64,000 bases of DNA from Bacteroidota bacterium (GCA_020444515.1 JAHLKX010000001.1:248001-312000); one strand, 5' to 3'; numbered from the stretch's first letter, positions 32,696 through 43,511 are shown. The notes: generated by a model not told the origin, from the sequence alone. Made by a program: numbers and translations.

Positions 32696-33616
32696 ATGAA
32701 ATCTTCTATCATTTATATCATAGCCGGTTTCCTTTTGGGGGCTATACCTGCTCAGAGTCAACCATTACCCAAAGGGACAAGGATCATTTCCTGGGATGAG
32801 AAGCCTGAAACCTATGCACTGTTCCCTAAAAAGGCAGAAGAGACTTCAGGCCTGATATGGTTGGATCAATCCATTTGGACTTTCAATGACAGTGGCGGGA
32901 AACCTGAACTATACAGGATCAGCGAAAAGGGTGATATCATTCAAACAATAAAAATTAATGGTGCTAAAAATGTCGACTGGGAAGATATCACGCAAGACGA
33001 AAATCAAATTTATATCGGGGACTTTGGAAACAACCTGGGCAACAGAGAAGATCTGACCATTTATGTGTTGCCCAAATCCCGGATTGGTGACGAAGAGGAA
33101 ACGGAAATCAATGTGGATGCCATCTATTTTCATTTTGCAGATCAAAAAGACTTTAGCGTTCGCAACCGTAAAAATGATTATGATTGCGAAGCCTTAACTT
33201 GTTTTGGTGACTCACTGTTGCTTTTTTCGAAGAATTGGGGGGATGGGAAAAGCCGACTGTATAAATTGGGCAAAAACCCAGGTCGTTATTCACCAGAACC
33301 CAGGGCAACCTTTAATGCAGATGGTTTGGTAACGGGAGCTTCCTATAATCCGGAAAACGGCACTCTGGCGCTCATTGGGTACAAAAACTTTGTACCTTTC
33401 ATTTGGATAATTGAAAATTTTGATGGAGTTTCTTTTCAAGCAAATAACATATACAGGATCAATCTCGTTGGTTTAACTGATTCTCAAACAGAAGGAATAT
33501 GCTGGCAGGACAGGGAAACTTTATTGATTTCCACCGAAGCCCGCAATGATTTTCAGCAGGGAGCATACAGGTTGGATCTTAATATGATCTTGAAAAAAGG
33601 GACAAAGGCCCCGTAA
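32696..33616 (+). CDS. Exported beta-propeller-like protein of unknown function
   Basis: A 306-residue protein with a signal peptide (MKSSIIYIIAGFLLGAIPAQ, cleavage near residue 21). The body has repeated strands with phrases ETSGLIWLDQSIWTFNDSGG, WEDITQDENQIYIGDFGNN and YDCEALTCFGDSLLLFSKN, the pattern of a propeller that binds a ligand with acidic loops. No catalytic motif is recognised and there is no T9SS domain. It ends 2 bases before queE, so they are probably co-transcribed, without an obvious shared role. Confidence 0.6.
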   Translation: MKSSIIYIIAGFLLGAIPAQSQPLPKGTRIISWDEKPETYALFPKKAEETSGLIWLDQSIWTFNDSGGKPELYRISEKGDIIQTIKINGAKNVDWEDITQDENQIYIGDFGNNLGNREDLTIYVLPKSRIGDEEETEINVDAIYFHFADQKDFSVRNRKNDYDCEALTCFGDSLLLFSKNWGDGKSRLYKLGKNPGRYSPEPRATFNADGLVTGASYNPENGTLALIGYKNFVPFIWIIENFDGVSFQANNIYRINLVGLTDSQTEGICWQDRETLLISTEARNDFQQGAYRLDLNMILKKGTKAP

Positions 33617-33618
33617 TC

Positions 33619-34245
33619 ATGACAAATGAAGAATTGCTAAAAAAAGGATTGGCCCTGCCGTTGATGGAAGATTTTTACACCATTCAGGGTGAAGGGTATC
33701 ATACGGGTAAACCGGCCTATTTCGCGCGGGTTGGTGGTTGCGATGTAGGTTGCAGCTGGTGTGATGTTAAAGAATCCTGGAACGCTGAAATCTGGCCGCT
33801 AACGCCCACCGATGAAATTGTGGAACGTATTCTTCGTTGTCCGGCTAAAGCTGTGGTAGTGACAGGAGGTGAGCCCTTGATGTACAATCTCAATTACCTC
33901 TGTGAAAAGTTGAAAAGAGCCCGGTTTGAAACTTTTCTTGAGACCTCAGGATCCCATCCGATATCAGGGAATTGGGATTGGATTTGTCTCTCACCGAAAA
34001 AGTACAGTCCGCCGCTTGAAGAGATCTACAGCCTTGCTGATGAATACAAAGTGATTATTCAATCAAAGGGAGATTTTGAATGGGCCGCGAAAAATACGCA
34101 TCGGCTTCGCAATGATTGTAAACTTTATCTTCAACCTGAATGGAGCAAGGTAGACGAAATTATGCCGGCCATTGTCGATTACGTAAAAGATCATCCGGAG
34201 TGGAATATCTCACTGCAAAGTCATAAATATATGCATATTCCTTAA
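33619..34245 (+). CDS. queE: QueE, 7-carboxy-7-deazaguanine synthase
   Basis: A 208-residue radical SAM enzyme. The Fe-S motif is C-x3-C-x2-C in GGCDVGCSWCDVKESW near residue 39, preceded by the substrate segment FYTIQGEGYHTG. VVTGGEPLMY near 88 is the GGEP SAM motif. It converts 6-carboxytetrahydropterin to CDG in the queuosine/deazaguanine pathway. The other queuosine genes are not in the window. Confidence 0.93.
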   Translation: MTNEELLKKGLALPLMEDFYTIQGEGYHTGKPAYFARVGGCDVGCSWCDVKESWNAEIWPLTPTDEIVERILRCPAKAVVVTGGEPLMYNLNYLCEKLKRARFETFLETSGSHPISGNWDWICLSPKKYSPPLEEIYSLADEYKVIIQSKGDFEWAAKNTHRLRNDCKLYLQPEWSKVDEIMPAIVDYVKDHPEWNISLQSHKYMHIP

Positions 34246-34287
34246 AAATACGTTATGATCCGGTTGCCCAATTATAATAAGCACATC

Positions 34288-36231
34288 ATGTTTAAAATAA
34301 CTGCCCTTTTCATATTGTTTGTTGGTATTGTATCTACTTCTGAACTGTATTCTCAGGAATTATCCAGCAAATCGAAAAAGGCGATCCGGGCCTTTGAAGC
34401 AGCAGAAAATGCTTATCGTTTGCAAGATTATAAAAATGCAGAATCATTTTATAAACAATCCCTGGAGCTTGATCCCGGTTTTTTTGAAGCGTGGGTCATG
34501 CTGGGAGAGTTGTATGAAAAAACAAAGGATGACAGCAGTGCCGTGCAAGCATATCGCAAAGCTGTTTCCATTGATTCTGTAACCTATCCTTCGGCATTTT
34601 ATTTCCTGGCCGAGCTTGAGTACAGCAATGGATGGTATGTTGATGCCCTTGATCATTTTGAAAAATTCCTCTCTTTTGAGAAAGTGCCGAGGGTATATCG
34701 TTCCAATGGAGAAAAACACATCCTCAATTGTCGTTTTGCCATTGAAGCCATCAAAAACCCGGTACCGTTCGATCCGATCAATCTGGGTCCCAATGTAAAT
34801 ACAGATCTGAATGAATATTTTCCCTGTCTGACTGCGGATAATCAAACCTTGTTGTTTACCCGGTTATTATATGATAAAGCCTCTTTTACCGGTCGCCAGG
34901 AGGACTTTTATACCAGCAGCAGGTACAACAATGAATGGCTACCCGCAAGGAATATCGGGCCTCCCATCAATACCTATTATAATGAAGGAGCACCCACCTT
35001 ATCGGTGGATGGTAATGTGTTGATCTTTACCGCTTGCGAAAGTGTTAACGGGTATGGAGCAAATCGTTCGGGATATGGTCGTTGTGATCTCTTTATTTCA
35101 GGAAAAAACGGTGATAACTGGTCGGCTCCTCAAAACTTAGGGATACCGGTCAGTTCACGCCACTGGGAATCCCAACCATCCCTGTCAGCAGATGGCCGCA
35201 CCCTATATTTTGTAAGCAATCGTGAAGATGACTACGATATCTTTTTTACAGTCCAGGATGACCAGGGCATCTGGAGTGAACCTGAGATGTTGGGCGGCAA
35301 TATCAATACCGAAGGTTATGAAGGATCGGTTTTTATTCATCCCGATAACCAAACCCTCTACTTTTCTTCCGATGGCCACATAGGGATGGGAGGGATGGAT
35401 ATTTACTATACCCGCAGGGATAGTTTGGGTAACTGGGGTGAACCTGTCAATCTAGGATATCCCATCAATACGCATAAGGATGAAAACAGCATTCTGATCA
35501 GTTCCGATGGTTCCCTGGCCATGTTTGCCTCCGATCGGGATGAAGGGTATGGTGGACTGGACCTGTATGGTTTTGAACTCTACGAGGAAGCCCGCCCGCA
35601 ATTTGTCACCTATATGAAAGGAACCGTCTTCGAGGCGAACTCCGGCAAAAAGTTAAAGGCTCGTTTTGAACTGACCGATCTTCAAACCGGAGAGCTGGTC
35701 GTTCGCTCTTTTTCCAATGAGGGAAACGGCGAATTCATCGTATGCCTCCCTACCAATCGTGACTATGCACTCAATGTTTCAAAAGAAGGATATTTGTTTT
35801 ATTCAGAAAATTTTAATCTCAGTGGCGTTCATTCAACCACCGATCCTTTTCTGAAAGATATTCCATTAAAACCCATCAAAGCTGGTGAAAAAGTGGTGTT
35901 GCGAAACATATTTTTCGAAACGGATAAATATGATCTCAAGTCCGAATCCCGTGTTGAACTTCAAAAGCTCATCGACCTGCTTACCCGTAATCCCAGTTTG
36001 ATGATCGAGATCAGCGGGCATACCGATAATGTCGGAACATCCGCATACAATCAGGAATTATCGCAAAACAGGGCCAAAGCGGTCAATGACTATCTTGTCG
36101 ATCATGGTATTGATCAGGCAAGACTTTTATACAAAGGGTATGGCGAATTGGAACCCATTGATACCAATGAAACGAAGGAGGGAAGGGCCAACAATCGAAG
36201 AACTGAATTCAAGGTGATCAAAGATATTTAA
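34288..36231 (+). CDS. OmpA-family outer membrane protein with TPR and PD40 repeats
   Basis: About 647 residues from the preferred ATG at 34288, which leads directly into a signal peptide (MFKITALFILFVGIVSTSEL); an upstream ATG at 34255 would add 11 residues. Residues 25-110 hold TPR-like helices, about 150-430 hold WD40-like PD40 strands (LTADNQTLLFTRLLYD, PSLSADGRTLYFVSN), about 440-520 a carboxypeptidase-regulatory-like domain, and 540-647 an OmpA domain with EISGHTDNVGTSAYNQ and GYGELEPIDTN for peptidoglycan binding. The layout is that of PorE-like proteins that anchor T9SS parts to the cell wall, and T9SS substrates are numerous here. PorE identity itself is only likely. Confidence 0.75.
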   Translation: MFKITALFILFVGIVSTSELYSQELSSKSKKAIRAFEAAENAYRLQDYKNAESFYKQSLELDPGFFEAWVMLGELYEKTKDDSSAVQAYRKAVSIDSVTYPSAFYFLAELEYSNGWYVDALDHFEKFLSFEKVPRVYRSNGEKHILNCRFAIEAIKNPVPFDPINLGPNVNTDLNEYFPCLTADNQTLLFTRLLYDKASFTGRQEDFYTSSRYNNEWLPARNIGPPINTYYNEGAPTLSVDGNVLIFTACESVNGYGANRSGYGRCDLFISGKNGDNWSAPQNLGIPVSSRHWESQPSLSADGRTLYFVSNREDDYDIFFTVQDDQGIWSEPEMLGGNINTEGYEGSVFIHPDNQTLYFSSDGHIGMGGMDIYYTRRDSLGNWGEPVNLGYPINTHKDENSILISSDGSLAMFASDRDEGYGGLDLYGFELYEEARPQFVTYMKGTVFEANSGKKLKARFELTDLQTGELVVRSFSNEGNGEFIVCLPTNRDYALNVSKEGYLFYSENFNLSGVHSTTDPFLKDIPLKPIKAGEKVVLRNIFFETDKYDLKSESRVELQKLIDLLTRNPSLMIEISGHTDNVGTSAYNQELSQNRAKAVNDYLVDHGIDQARLLYKGYGELEPIDTNETKEGRANNRRTEFKVIKDI

Positions 36232-36254
36232 ACCCATAACTCAACCTTCTTCTC

Positions 36255-37418
36255 TTATGGGATCAACTCCATATTCTTAAGTTTGCAAAAATAAATCAAT
36301 GGGGTGACCCAATCGCCCGGTACAACAATATGGTGATTGCCTAAAGGGTTTTCTTTCAGGGTTTTAATGTCATTAACTGGAAGTTTTACTTCAATCTGCG
36401 TTCTGCAGGCATGGGGCGATTTTGGTCGGGAAAGGATTTTCCCTTTTGTAATGAAAGCTTTGGAAAGGGTGCGGTCGATCCGGAAAATGGTCACCATCTC
36501 ACCCTTAAATTCACCCTGAATGGCTGTACCTTTTCCTGATTCATAGTGGGTGGTTACCGAGAAAACATCCACCAGTCGGGTGGCAATGGTGCAATGGGCT
36601 AGCAGGATGGATCCCGTTTCTGAATCAATGGAAGCAACATTGGCCATCCAGGAAGCGGCGGCTCCCAGCCTTCTGGCCATGATCATACCGATGGCAGCAG
36701 TTGCGTCAGCCTCACAGCCTGCAACAATGCCTTTGTCATTCAGCATGGATAGTGCCAGGCACGCAGTCACGTTTTCCTGATTGACCAGGGGAAAGCATTC
36801 AACGGTAATGGCATCGAGCTTTTTCTTGTTTATGGTATTGTTTATGAAAGTGTAAACACTGGCTGCGTCGCTGTATTCCCTGCCAAATTTTTGCAGAAAA
36901 CGTTCATCCGGTTGAGCATTCCGGAAGGTATCCTGCTGATCCCATGGGATCTGAATTAAATCAATCCCAAAAACAGCTTTCAACCGCTCTGCATCCACGC
37001 CAGAGGAGATCAGCCACTTCGACGGTTTTCCCAAAACTCCCAACGAAGTCCCATTCATGTTTATAAGTGCTCTCTTCGCTCGTAAAAAGGCGATTAATTT
37101 TGATTTCAATTCCCGTTCGCTGAGATTGAATAACAAGGATGGAATTTTATATTGATGACACCAGGCTTTGATTTCCATCGCCGCTGCAAAACTGTTATCC
37201 TTATCACCGGCAAGGATGGCTATCCCCCGGGATTTTTTTAACAGCCCGACACTTTCGTGTTCGGAACCTCCGGTAAGGACCAGCACCAAGTCAGGCTCGG
37301 TGCCGTCGGGATTAACAATATCCGCCAACCCCGCATCCCAAAGTTGCTGTTTGCCCTTTCCATAGATTTCCGGCTCTGCACCCGGAAAGGCGATCATTCG
37401 GAGATTCAGTTTTTCCAT
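36255..37418 (-). CDS. L-fucose/L-arabinose isomerase-like protein
   Basis: A 387-residue protein with the overall pattern of the fucose/arabinose isomerase superfamily: a Rossmann-like N-terminal half (LVLVLTGGSEHE, IPSLLFNL) and a C-terminal region with TVECFPLVNQENVTACLAL and GIVAGCEADATAAIGM, where members hold metal ligands (Glu, Asp, His). It is shorter than FucI (about 590) and closer to shortened sugar isomerase-like proteins of uncertain substrate. It lies alone on the minus strand between the OmpA-like gene and the S46 peptidase. Confidence 0.6.
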   Translation of the reverse strand: MEKLNLRMIAFPGAEPEIYGKGKQQLWDAGLADIVNPDGTEPDLVLVLTGGSEHESVGLLKKSRGIAILAGDKDNSFAAAMEIKAWCHQYKIPSLLFNLSERELKSKLIAFLRAKRALINMNGTSLGVLGKPSKWLISSGVDAERLKAVFGIDLIQIPWDQQDTFRNAQPDERFLQKFGREYSDAASVYTFINNTINKKKLDAITVECFPLVNQENVTACLALSMLNDKGIVAGCEADATAAIGMIMARRLGAAASWMANVASIDSETGSILLAHCTIATRLVDVFSVTTHYESGKGTAIQGEFKGEMVTIFRIDRTLSKAFITKGKILSRPKSPHACRTQIEVKLPVNDIKTLKENPLGNHHIVVPGDWVTPLIYFCKLKNMELIP

Positions 37419-37509
37419 ATATCCGATTCAAAAGGTAAAGATAGGATTTTGTCATTTTAAATTCACTCTAAATTAGCGTGATTTCCTATCGGCGAAAGCC
37501 TGATGTTAG

Positions 37510-37517
37510 TATATTTG
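37510..37517 (+). promoter_or_regulatory. Bacteroidota -7-like motif upstream of the S46 peptidase
   Basis: TATATTTG matches TAnnTTTG, 25 bases before the ATG. Confidence 0.45.
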
Positions 37518-37542
37518 CCTTTCTTATTAAAAATCAGAATAA

Positions 37543-39705
37543 ATGAAAAAACTGCTTTATCCTTTACTATTTGTAATTGTTATCAATATTTCAGTAAGGG
37601 CCGATGAGGGAATGTGGATCCCGCTTTTTTTGGGACAATTGAATGAAGCCGAAATGCAGGCCATGGGCATGAATATCTCTGCTGAGGATATTTACAGTGT
37701 AAATCAATCAAGTTTGAAAGATGCCATCGTGATCTTTGGTGGAGGATGCACCGGCGAAGTGATTTCCGACCAGGGACTGATCCTGACCAATCACCACTGC
37801 GGTTATAGCCGTATACAGCGGCATTCTTCCGTTGAGCACGATTACCTGACCGATGGATTCTGGGCCATGGACAAATCAGAAGAATTGCCCAATCCCGGAC
37901 TTACGGTTACTTTTTTAGTCAGAATGGAAGAAGTAACGGATCAGGTACTGGAAGGTGTTGGACCGGATATGAATGAAGCTGAAAGAAAATCACTGATCGA
38001 TGCCAATATGGAACAAATCGAAGCAGCTGCAGTTGAGGATACCCATTATAAAGCATTGATCAAACCCTTTTATTACGGAAACCGCTATTTCCTTTTTGTC
38101 AATGAAGTATATGAAGATGTCAGGCTGGTGGGTGCACCGCCTTCAAATATCGGGAAATTCGGCGGGGATACTGATAACTGGGTCTGGCCAAGACATACCG
38201 GCGATTTTTCAATGTTCAGGATCTATGCCGACAAGGATAACAAACCGGCTCCTTATTCGGAAGACAATGTACCTTATCAGCCCAAAAAGCACCTGAAGAT
38301 TTCACTGGATGGTGTTGATGAAGGTGATTTTACCTTTATTTTCGGGTATCCGGGAAGCACCCAGCAATACATTCCATCCTGGGCCGTCGATGTTCAGGTA
38401 AATGTGATCAATCCGGTCAGGATTCAGTTACGTGAGCAACGGATCGATATCTTTAAAAAATACATGAATGAAAGCCCTGAGATCAGGATTCAATATGCGG
38501 CCAAACAATCGGGTATCAGCAATGGCTGGAAAAAATGGATCGGCGAAAACCGGGGAATCAAACGGTTAAAGGCCATTCAGCAAAAACAGGATTTTGAGGA
38601 AGCTTTCACTGCCTGGGTGGATGGATCATCTGAACGAAAAGCACAATATGGATCATTGTTACCGGCACTGGAAAAAATTTACGGCGAAATGGGAAAGGTT
38701 AGTTATTATTCGACCTACCTGCGTGAAGCCGGCCTGGGTGTGGAAGCCATCCGCTATGCACGTTCATTCGACCGTTTGGTCGATTATTCAAAAATGAAAC
38801 AGCGGGAAGAAGAAGAAATCGCTCAATTGATCAGTCGCCAGATCAACGGTTCTGAAAACTTTTTTAAAGACTACCAGCCATCCATTGATCGAGAAGTATT
38901 TGTGGCTATGTTGAGTGATTATTATGATCATCTGGAGCTCGATCATATTCCTGATTATTTGCAGGAGTTGCATAAAAAATATAAAGGCGATTTCGAAGAT
39001 ATGGCAGATGCCATTTTCGAAAAATCCATGTTTGTTTCTGAGGAGAAAACCGCTGAGTTTTTGAATGGCTATAAAGCATCCCATTATAAAAAGATTGAAA
39101 AGGATCCGATCTATTTATTGGCACAATCCTTCGCCGGGCTTTACTATGATCGATATCTGCCGGAGATTCGTACCATCAATCAAAATCTGGATAGCCTGAT
39201 GCGAATCTATATGCAGGCACAGATTGAGATGCAGCCCATGAAAAAGATCTATCCCGATGCCAACTTCACCCTCCGGGTGGCCTATGGCAATGTGGATGGA
39301 TATAATCCGGATGATGCAGTATTTTATGGCCACTTCACTACCCTTGAAGGGATTATGGAAAAAGAGAATCCGGATATTTATGATTATGTTGTTGAGGATA
39401 AGTTGAAACAACTTTACCAGGAAAAGGATTTTGGCCGGTATGGTGATCCAGATGGACAGATGCATGTTTGTTTTACCGCTACCAATCATACCACAGGCGG
39501 AAATTCCGGTAGCCCCGTTCTGGATGCGGAGGGCAATCTCATCGGGATCAATTTCGACCGTTGCTGGGAGGGTACCATGAGCGACATTATTTATGATATG
39601 AGCCAGTGCAGGAATATTGCGCTGGATATTCGGTATTGCCTCTTTATCATTGATAAATTCGCCGGAGCAGGGCATCTGGTCGATGAGATGACCATTGTGG
39701 ATTAA
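37543..39705 (+). CDS. S46 family dipeptidyl-peptidase (DPP7/DPP11-like)
   Basis: A 720-residue serine peptidase with a signal peptide (about 20 residues). The catalytic His is in TNHHCGYSRIQ near residue 86, the Asp in the GGDTDNWVWPRHTGDFS region near 210-225, and the nucleophile Ser in TGGNSGSPVLDAEG near 658, in order and spacing for S46. These periplasmic enzymes release dipeptides, typical of proteolytic Bacteroidota. DPP7 versus DPP11 specificity depends on a Gly/Arg residue near the serine and is not decided here. It fits an amino-acid-fermenting life style. Confidence 0.92.
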   Translation: MKKLLYPLLFVIVINISVRADEGMWIPLFLGQLNEAEMQAMGMNISAEDIYSVNQSSLKDAIVIFGGGCTGEVISDQGLILTNHHCGYSRIQRHSSVEHDYLTDGFWAMDKSEELPNPGLTVTFLVRMEEVTDQVLEGVGPDMNEAERKSLIDANMEQIEAAAVEDTHYKALIKPFYYGNRYFLFVNEVYEDVRLVGAPPSNIGKFGGDTDNWVWPRHTGDFSMFRIYADKDNKPAPYSEDNVPYQPKKHLKISLDGVDEGDFTFIFGYPGSTQQYIPSWAVDVQVNVINPVRIQLREQRIDIFKKYMNESPEIRIQYAAKQSGISNGWKKWIGENRGIKRLKAIQQKQDFEEAFTAWVDGSSERKAQYGSLLPALEKIYGEMGKVSYYSTYLREAGLGVEAIRYARSFDRLVDYSKMKQREEEEIAQLISRQINGSENFFKDYQPSIDREVFVAMLSDYYDHLELDHIPDYLQELHKKYKGDFEDMADAIFEKSMFVSEEKTAEFLNGYKASHYKKIEKDPIYLLAQSFAGLYYDRYLPEIRTINQNLDSLMRIYMQAQIEMQPMKKIYPDANFTLRVAYGNVDGYNPDDAVFYGHFTTLEGIMEKENPDIYDYVVEDKLKQLYQEKDFGRYGDPDGQMHVCFTATNHTTGGNSGSPVLDAEGNLIGINFDRCWEGTMSDIIYDMSQCRNIALDIRYCLFIIDKFAGAGHLVDEMTIVD

Positions 39706-39748
39706 TATGCGGTGATGGAAAAATGGGAAGGTTTGGGAAGAGGGAATG

Positions 39749-39772
39749 GGTGAATAGGTGAATAGGTGAATA
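39749..39772. repeat. Three tandem copies of GGTGAATA
   Basis: Short 8-bp tandem repeat in the 275-base gap between the S46 peptidase and the arsC-like gene. Nothing else is recognised in this gap. Confidence 0.7.
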
Positions 39773-39980
39773 GGGGGAAAGGGAGTAGGTTAAAAGAGGA
39801 TTTGGTTAACAGATCAGGCAGATGGATGAATAACCATTTTGAAGCTGTTTAAATCGTTGAAATTGTTGAAAGTGGGGCTGATGTTTCAGGCTGAAAGTTA
39901 TTTAAAGGAGACTGATAAGAATCACAAAGGCACGCATGCAATGCAGAGCCGAGAATAACAAATACAAAACGTCATAAAAT

Positions 39981-40325
39981 ATGATCAAAATTTATCACAA
40001 TCCAAGATGCAGGAAGTCCCGGGCCGGACTGGAATATTTAAAAGGAAAAAATGTTGAATTTGAAGTGGTGGAATATCTGAAGAATCCATTATCTGAAGCC
40101 GAATTGAAGGATATCCTTGTGAAGCTTAATAAGAAACCCACCGAGATGATCCGTACCCAGGAAGAGGTTTATAAAAAGCAGTTCAAAGGCAAAAATTTCA
40201 CCAATGACGAATGGATCCGCATCATGACTGAAAATCCGAAGTTGATCCAAAGGCCTATTGTCTTGAAGGATTACAAAGCGGTATGGGCCGATCCGGCTGA
40301 TGAGATCGACCGATTGATCAAATAG
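39981..40325 (+). CDS. ArsC/Spx-family protein, arsenate reductase-like
   Basis: A 114-residue thioredoxin-fold protein with the active-site cysteine in YHNPRCRKSRAGLEYL near residue 10 and the RPIVLKDYKAVW segment near 90, which holds a conserved Arg of ArsC. Many Bacteroidota homologues lack any arsenic operon and may serve other redox roles; no arsenic genes are nearby. It precedes fumC by 39 bases on the same strand. Confidence 0.8.
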   Translation: MIKIYHNPRCRKSRAGLEYLKGKNVEFEVVEYLKNPLSEAELKDILVKLNKKPTEMIRTQEEVYKKQFKGKNFTNDEWIRIMTENPKLIQRPIVLKDYKAVWADPADEIDRLIK

Positions 40326-40364
40326 AGAAAAAGCGACATCAAAAACAGTGTAATATATTGAATC

Positions 40365-41750
40365 ATGGAATACAGAATTGAAAAAGACACCATGGGGACC
40401 GTTGAAGTTCCTGCGGACAAATACTGGGGTGCTCAAACCCAGCGCTCAAAAATGAATTTTAAGATTGGTGATCCGGCCTCCATGCCCATCGAGATCATCC
40501 GGGCATTTGCCTACCTGAAAAAGGCTGCTGCTCTTACCAACCGAGACCTGGGAGTGCTCTCAGCAGAAAAGGCTGAACTGATTGGGAAAGCCTGTGACGA
40601 AGTCCTGGACGGTAAACTGGATGATAATTTTCCTTTGGTGATCTGGCAAACCGGCTCCGGCACCCAGTCGAATATGAACATGAACGAGGTGGTGGCCAAC
40701 CGGGCCCATGTTCTTTCAGGTGGTCAACTGGGCGATGGAAAACGAACCATTCATCCCAATGATGATGTGAATAAATCCCAGTCTTCCAACGATACCTTCC
40801 CCACGGCCATGCACATTGCGGCCTATAAACTCATCATTGAGAATACCATTCCCGGGGTGGGTAAACTGCGGGATACCCTGGCGGCAAAAGCAACGGAATT
40901 TAAAGATATTGTAAAAACCGGTCGTACCCACCTGATGGATGCAACCCCACTGACCCTGGGACAGGAATTTTCGGGGTATGTGTCGCAGCTGGATCATGGA
41001 CTGAAAGCCCTAGAAAACACCCTGGATCATCTTCTTGAACTGGCTCTGGGCGGCACTGCCGTGGGTACCGGTATCAATACCCCGCCCCATTATGCGGTGA
41101 AAGTGGCTGAAAACATTGCCAAACTGACCGGTTATCCTTTCCGGACAGCTGAAAATAAATTTGAAGCATTGTCGGCCCATGACGCCATGGTTGAAACATC
41201 GGGCGCACTAAAAACCCTGGCGGTGAGCCTGATGCACATTGCCAATAATACCCGCATGCTGGCCAGCGGACCACGCTGCGGAATAGGGGAAATCCAGCTT
41301 CCGGCCAATGAGCCCGGTTCATCCATCATGCCGGGTAAAGTAAACCCGACGCAGAATGAAGCACTGTCGATGGTCTGTGCGCAGGTCATCGGCAATGATG
41401 CGGCCATTACCGCAGGTGGTATGCAGGGCCATTTTCAATTGAATGTATTCAAACCGGTCATGATCTATAACCTTTTGCAATCGGCCCGGTTGATCGGTGA
41501 TGCCTGCGTTTCATTCAGTGATAATTGTGCGGTGGGCATTGAAGCCAATATGCCGTTCATCAATAAGAACCTGGAGAATTCCCTGATGCTGGTAACGGCG
41601 CTCAATACCCACATCGGGTATGAAAAAGCAGCTGAGATTGCCAAAAAAGCGCACAAAGAAGGTTCTACACTGAGGGAAGCGGCGCTATCACTGGGTTATT
41701 TGTCGGATGCTGAATTTACAGAATGGGTTGACCCGAAGAAGATGATTTAG
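40365..41750 (+). CDS. fumC: Class II fumarate hydratase
   Basis: A 461-residue fumarase of normal length, with the family signature [16 protein letters not shown] near residue 317 that holds the catalytic Ser loop, [14 protein letters not shown] text ([15 protein letters not shown] near 96) and [11 protein letters not shown] near 185. It interconverts fumarate and malate in the reductive or oxidative citric acid branch. It is Fe-S free, unlike class I fumarases of many anaerobes. Confidence 0.95.
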   Translation: MEYRIEKDTMGTVEVPADKYWGAQTQRSKMNFKIGDPASMPIEIIRAFAYLKKAAALTNRDLGVLSAEKAELIGKACDEVLDGKLDDNFPLVIWQTGSGTQSNMNMNEVVANRAHVLSGGQLGDGKRTIHPNDDVNKSQSSNDTFPTAMHIAAYKLIIENTIPGVGKLRDTLAAKATEFKDIVKTGRTHLMDATPLTLGQEFSGYVSQLDHGLKALENTLDHLLELALGGTAVGTGINTPPHYAVKVAENIAKLTGYPFRTAENKFEALSAHDAMVETSGALKTLAVSLMHIANNTRMLASGPRCGIGEIQLPANEPGSSIMPGKVNPTQNEALSMVCAQVIGNDAAITAGGMQGHFQLNVFKPVMIYNLLQSARLIGDACVSFSDNCAVGIEANMPFINKNLENSLMLVTALNTHIGYEKAAEIAKKAHKEGSTLREAALSLGYLSDAEFTEWVDPKKMI

Positions 41751-41848
41751 GCCGGAGCAGTTGATAAGAGATTCTAATTTATTGAATGTAAACTCTGATC
41801 ATGGCGATTGAATTGCTGAATCATGCTCATTGAGTTCATAGGATATGT

Positions 41849-43393
41849 TTATTCAAACCCTACCTTGTTGATATAAAATACGGTTCGTTTGCTATTGGAT
41901 AAGGAGTTATTTCGGATGGTCTGGAAACCGTAAGCCACAAAATAATTATCGTACCAGTATTCCATATTGCTTTTGGTATCGCTCATGATCTTGTCGTTCA
42001 CATAGGTTGTCTCCAGCGGAAAATGATCAACACCCTCTATGGTCTCCGGTCCCGCGATGATTTTGGCACTGATCTTTCCGTCACGGTTATAGGCCAGGAT
42101 GGTTTCACCACCTGAAAAAAATACATTGACCCGTTGTTTCAGATCAAAACTGATGATGTTGAAGATTTCCATGCCATTATCCCATAGCTTTTTACCCTGG
42201 TAATCATAGCATGAGATAAATGCATTAAAATAGCGGTATCCATCAAATACATTATAAGAAACGGGCATGGCACGACCATAAAAATCGTAGTAGGTATTGG
42301 TTACCAGGTGATAATCCTCATAGTAACCTTCTCCAACAAAATAAAACAGGCTATCCCGCTCTATGATATCGTGTAAAAGCAAATTATAACCCAGGGAGAT
42401 GGTTTCTTCATTTTCGTTCTTTTCAGCTTTTTTCTTGGCCTGCTGGTATTCGCGGCTCCGCAAATAACCGGTCATGTTTTCAAGATCCAGAAAGTTCTGG
42501 TAACGGGTGGTGACATTTTCCTCATCCGAAAAGTTGATCACATAAAAGCCGGAAGCTTCGGATACGAAAAAGTCTTTATCGTCGACCGACCCATTTTTGG
42601 TCAGGTCATAGGTCCCGAATATTAACCGCGTATCCCCTTTGACAGTAGAAATTTTTCCGGTGTTGAATTTCTTCCCGGATTCAGCATAAAACTGAAGGGA
42701 TCGGATTTCCTGCCAGTTAGCATCAAAGGTGTACAATTCCAGGTAATAATTATTTTTATCAGCATACACATTGAACAGGCCCCGAATAGTCTGTTGGGTT
42801 GTGTCAATGTAAACATTCTCCAGTCTGGCTTTCTTTTCACGGATCTCTTTGGCGACGACGATCTCTTTGGTTTGCAGGTTAAAGGTATAAAGGCCTGCTG
42901 CTCTTTCCGGGAAATTCATCCCAATGATGATGGTTTCATTATAGATGTCAAATAGGGCAATGGATCCTTCGTCGGGAAGCAACCCGGTGAACAATTCATA
43001 CCGTTGGTCCTTGAGCCTGATCTTTAATACCTGGAAATTGTAAATCTCGGATTTTCTTTTTTCATCATTATAAAAGAAGAGATACAGATTGTCATCCACA
43101 ACGATTTGCTTACGGAATGACAGGGACTCCAGGATGGGAACATCCTCTTTCCAGGCTTCCTGCATGAATTTGTTGTAAAGGATAAAAATCCAGAAATTAT
43201 ATTCGTTTTCTTTGATGGTGGTTCTGTAATAAAGCATGAGCCCGTTTTCTCCGCAGGGCGTGACCCGATAATTGGCTTCATCCGATTTGGTTTCCATCTC
43301 AATGCGGAGCAGGGGATCATTTTGACCCCGGGAAGGAAGAATGGATACCAGGATTAAGAACATGGCTAAAAACTGCGTATGGATAATCTTCAT
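41849..43393 (-). CDS. Exported protein of unknown function, 514 residues
   Basis: A signal peptide (MKIIHTQFLAMFLILVSILP, cut near 23) precedes a long beta-rich body with aromatic repeats such as NFWIFILYNKFMQEAW, LYTFNLQTKEIV and YYLELYTFDANWQEI. The pattern suggests a beta-propeller or similar sandwich in the periplasm. No known domain or T9SS tail is recognised. It is convergent with fumC and lies about 180 bases downstream of the giant adhesin-like gene. Confidence 0.55.
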   Translation of the reverse strand: MKIIHTQFLAMFLILVSILPSRGQNDPLLRIEMETKSDEANYRVTPCGENGLMLYYRTTIKENEYNFWIFILYNKFMQEAWKEDVPILESLSFRKQIVVDDNLYLFFYNDEKRKSEIYNFQVLKIRLKDQRYELFTGLLPDEGSIALFDIYNETIIIGMNFPERAAGLYTFNLQTKEIVVAKEIREKKARLENVYIDTTQQTIRGLFNVYADKNNYYLELYTFDANWQEIRSLQFYAESGKKFNTGKISTVKGDTRLIFGTYDLTKNGSVDDKDFFVSEASGFYVINFSDEENVTTRYQNFLDLENMTGYLRSREYQQAKKKAEKNENEETISLGYNLLLHDIIERDSLFYFVGEGYYEDYHLVTNTYYDFYGRAMPVSYNVFDGYRYFNAFISCYDYQGKKLWDNGMEIFNIISFDLKQRVNVFFSGGETILAYNRDGKISAKIIAGPETIEGVDHFPLETTYVNDKIMSDTKSNMEYWYDNYFVAYGFQTIRNNSLSNSKRTVFYINKVGFE

Positions 43394-43511
43394 CTGCTAT
43401 AAAGGATAGATCTCAACAAAAATAAATAAAGCTCAGGAATAACGAAAATGAATGGTAATTAATTGTAGGTAGGATTCATGAAACCCTTCCAGGCATGGTC
43501 TGCAATGAAGA

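Noticed and set aside
39706..39980. Possible gene in the gap after the S46 peptidase
   Set aside because: Low-complexity purine-rich DNA with an 8-bp tandem repeat; no frame with a sensible product.
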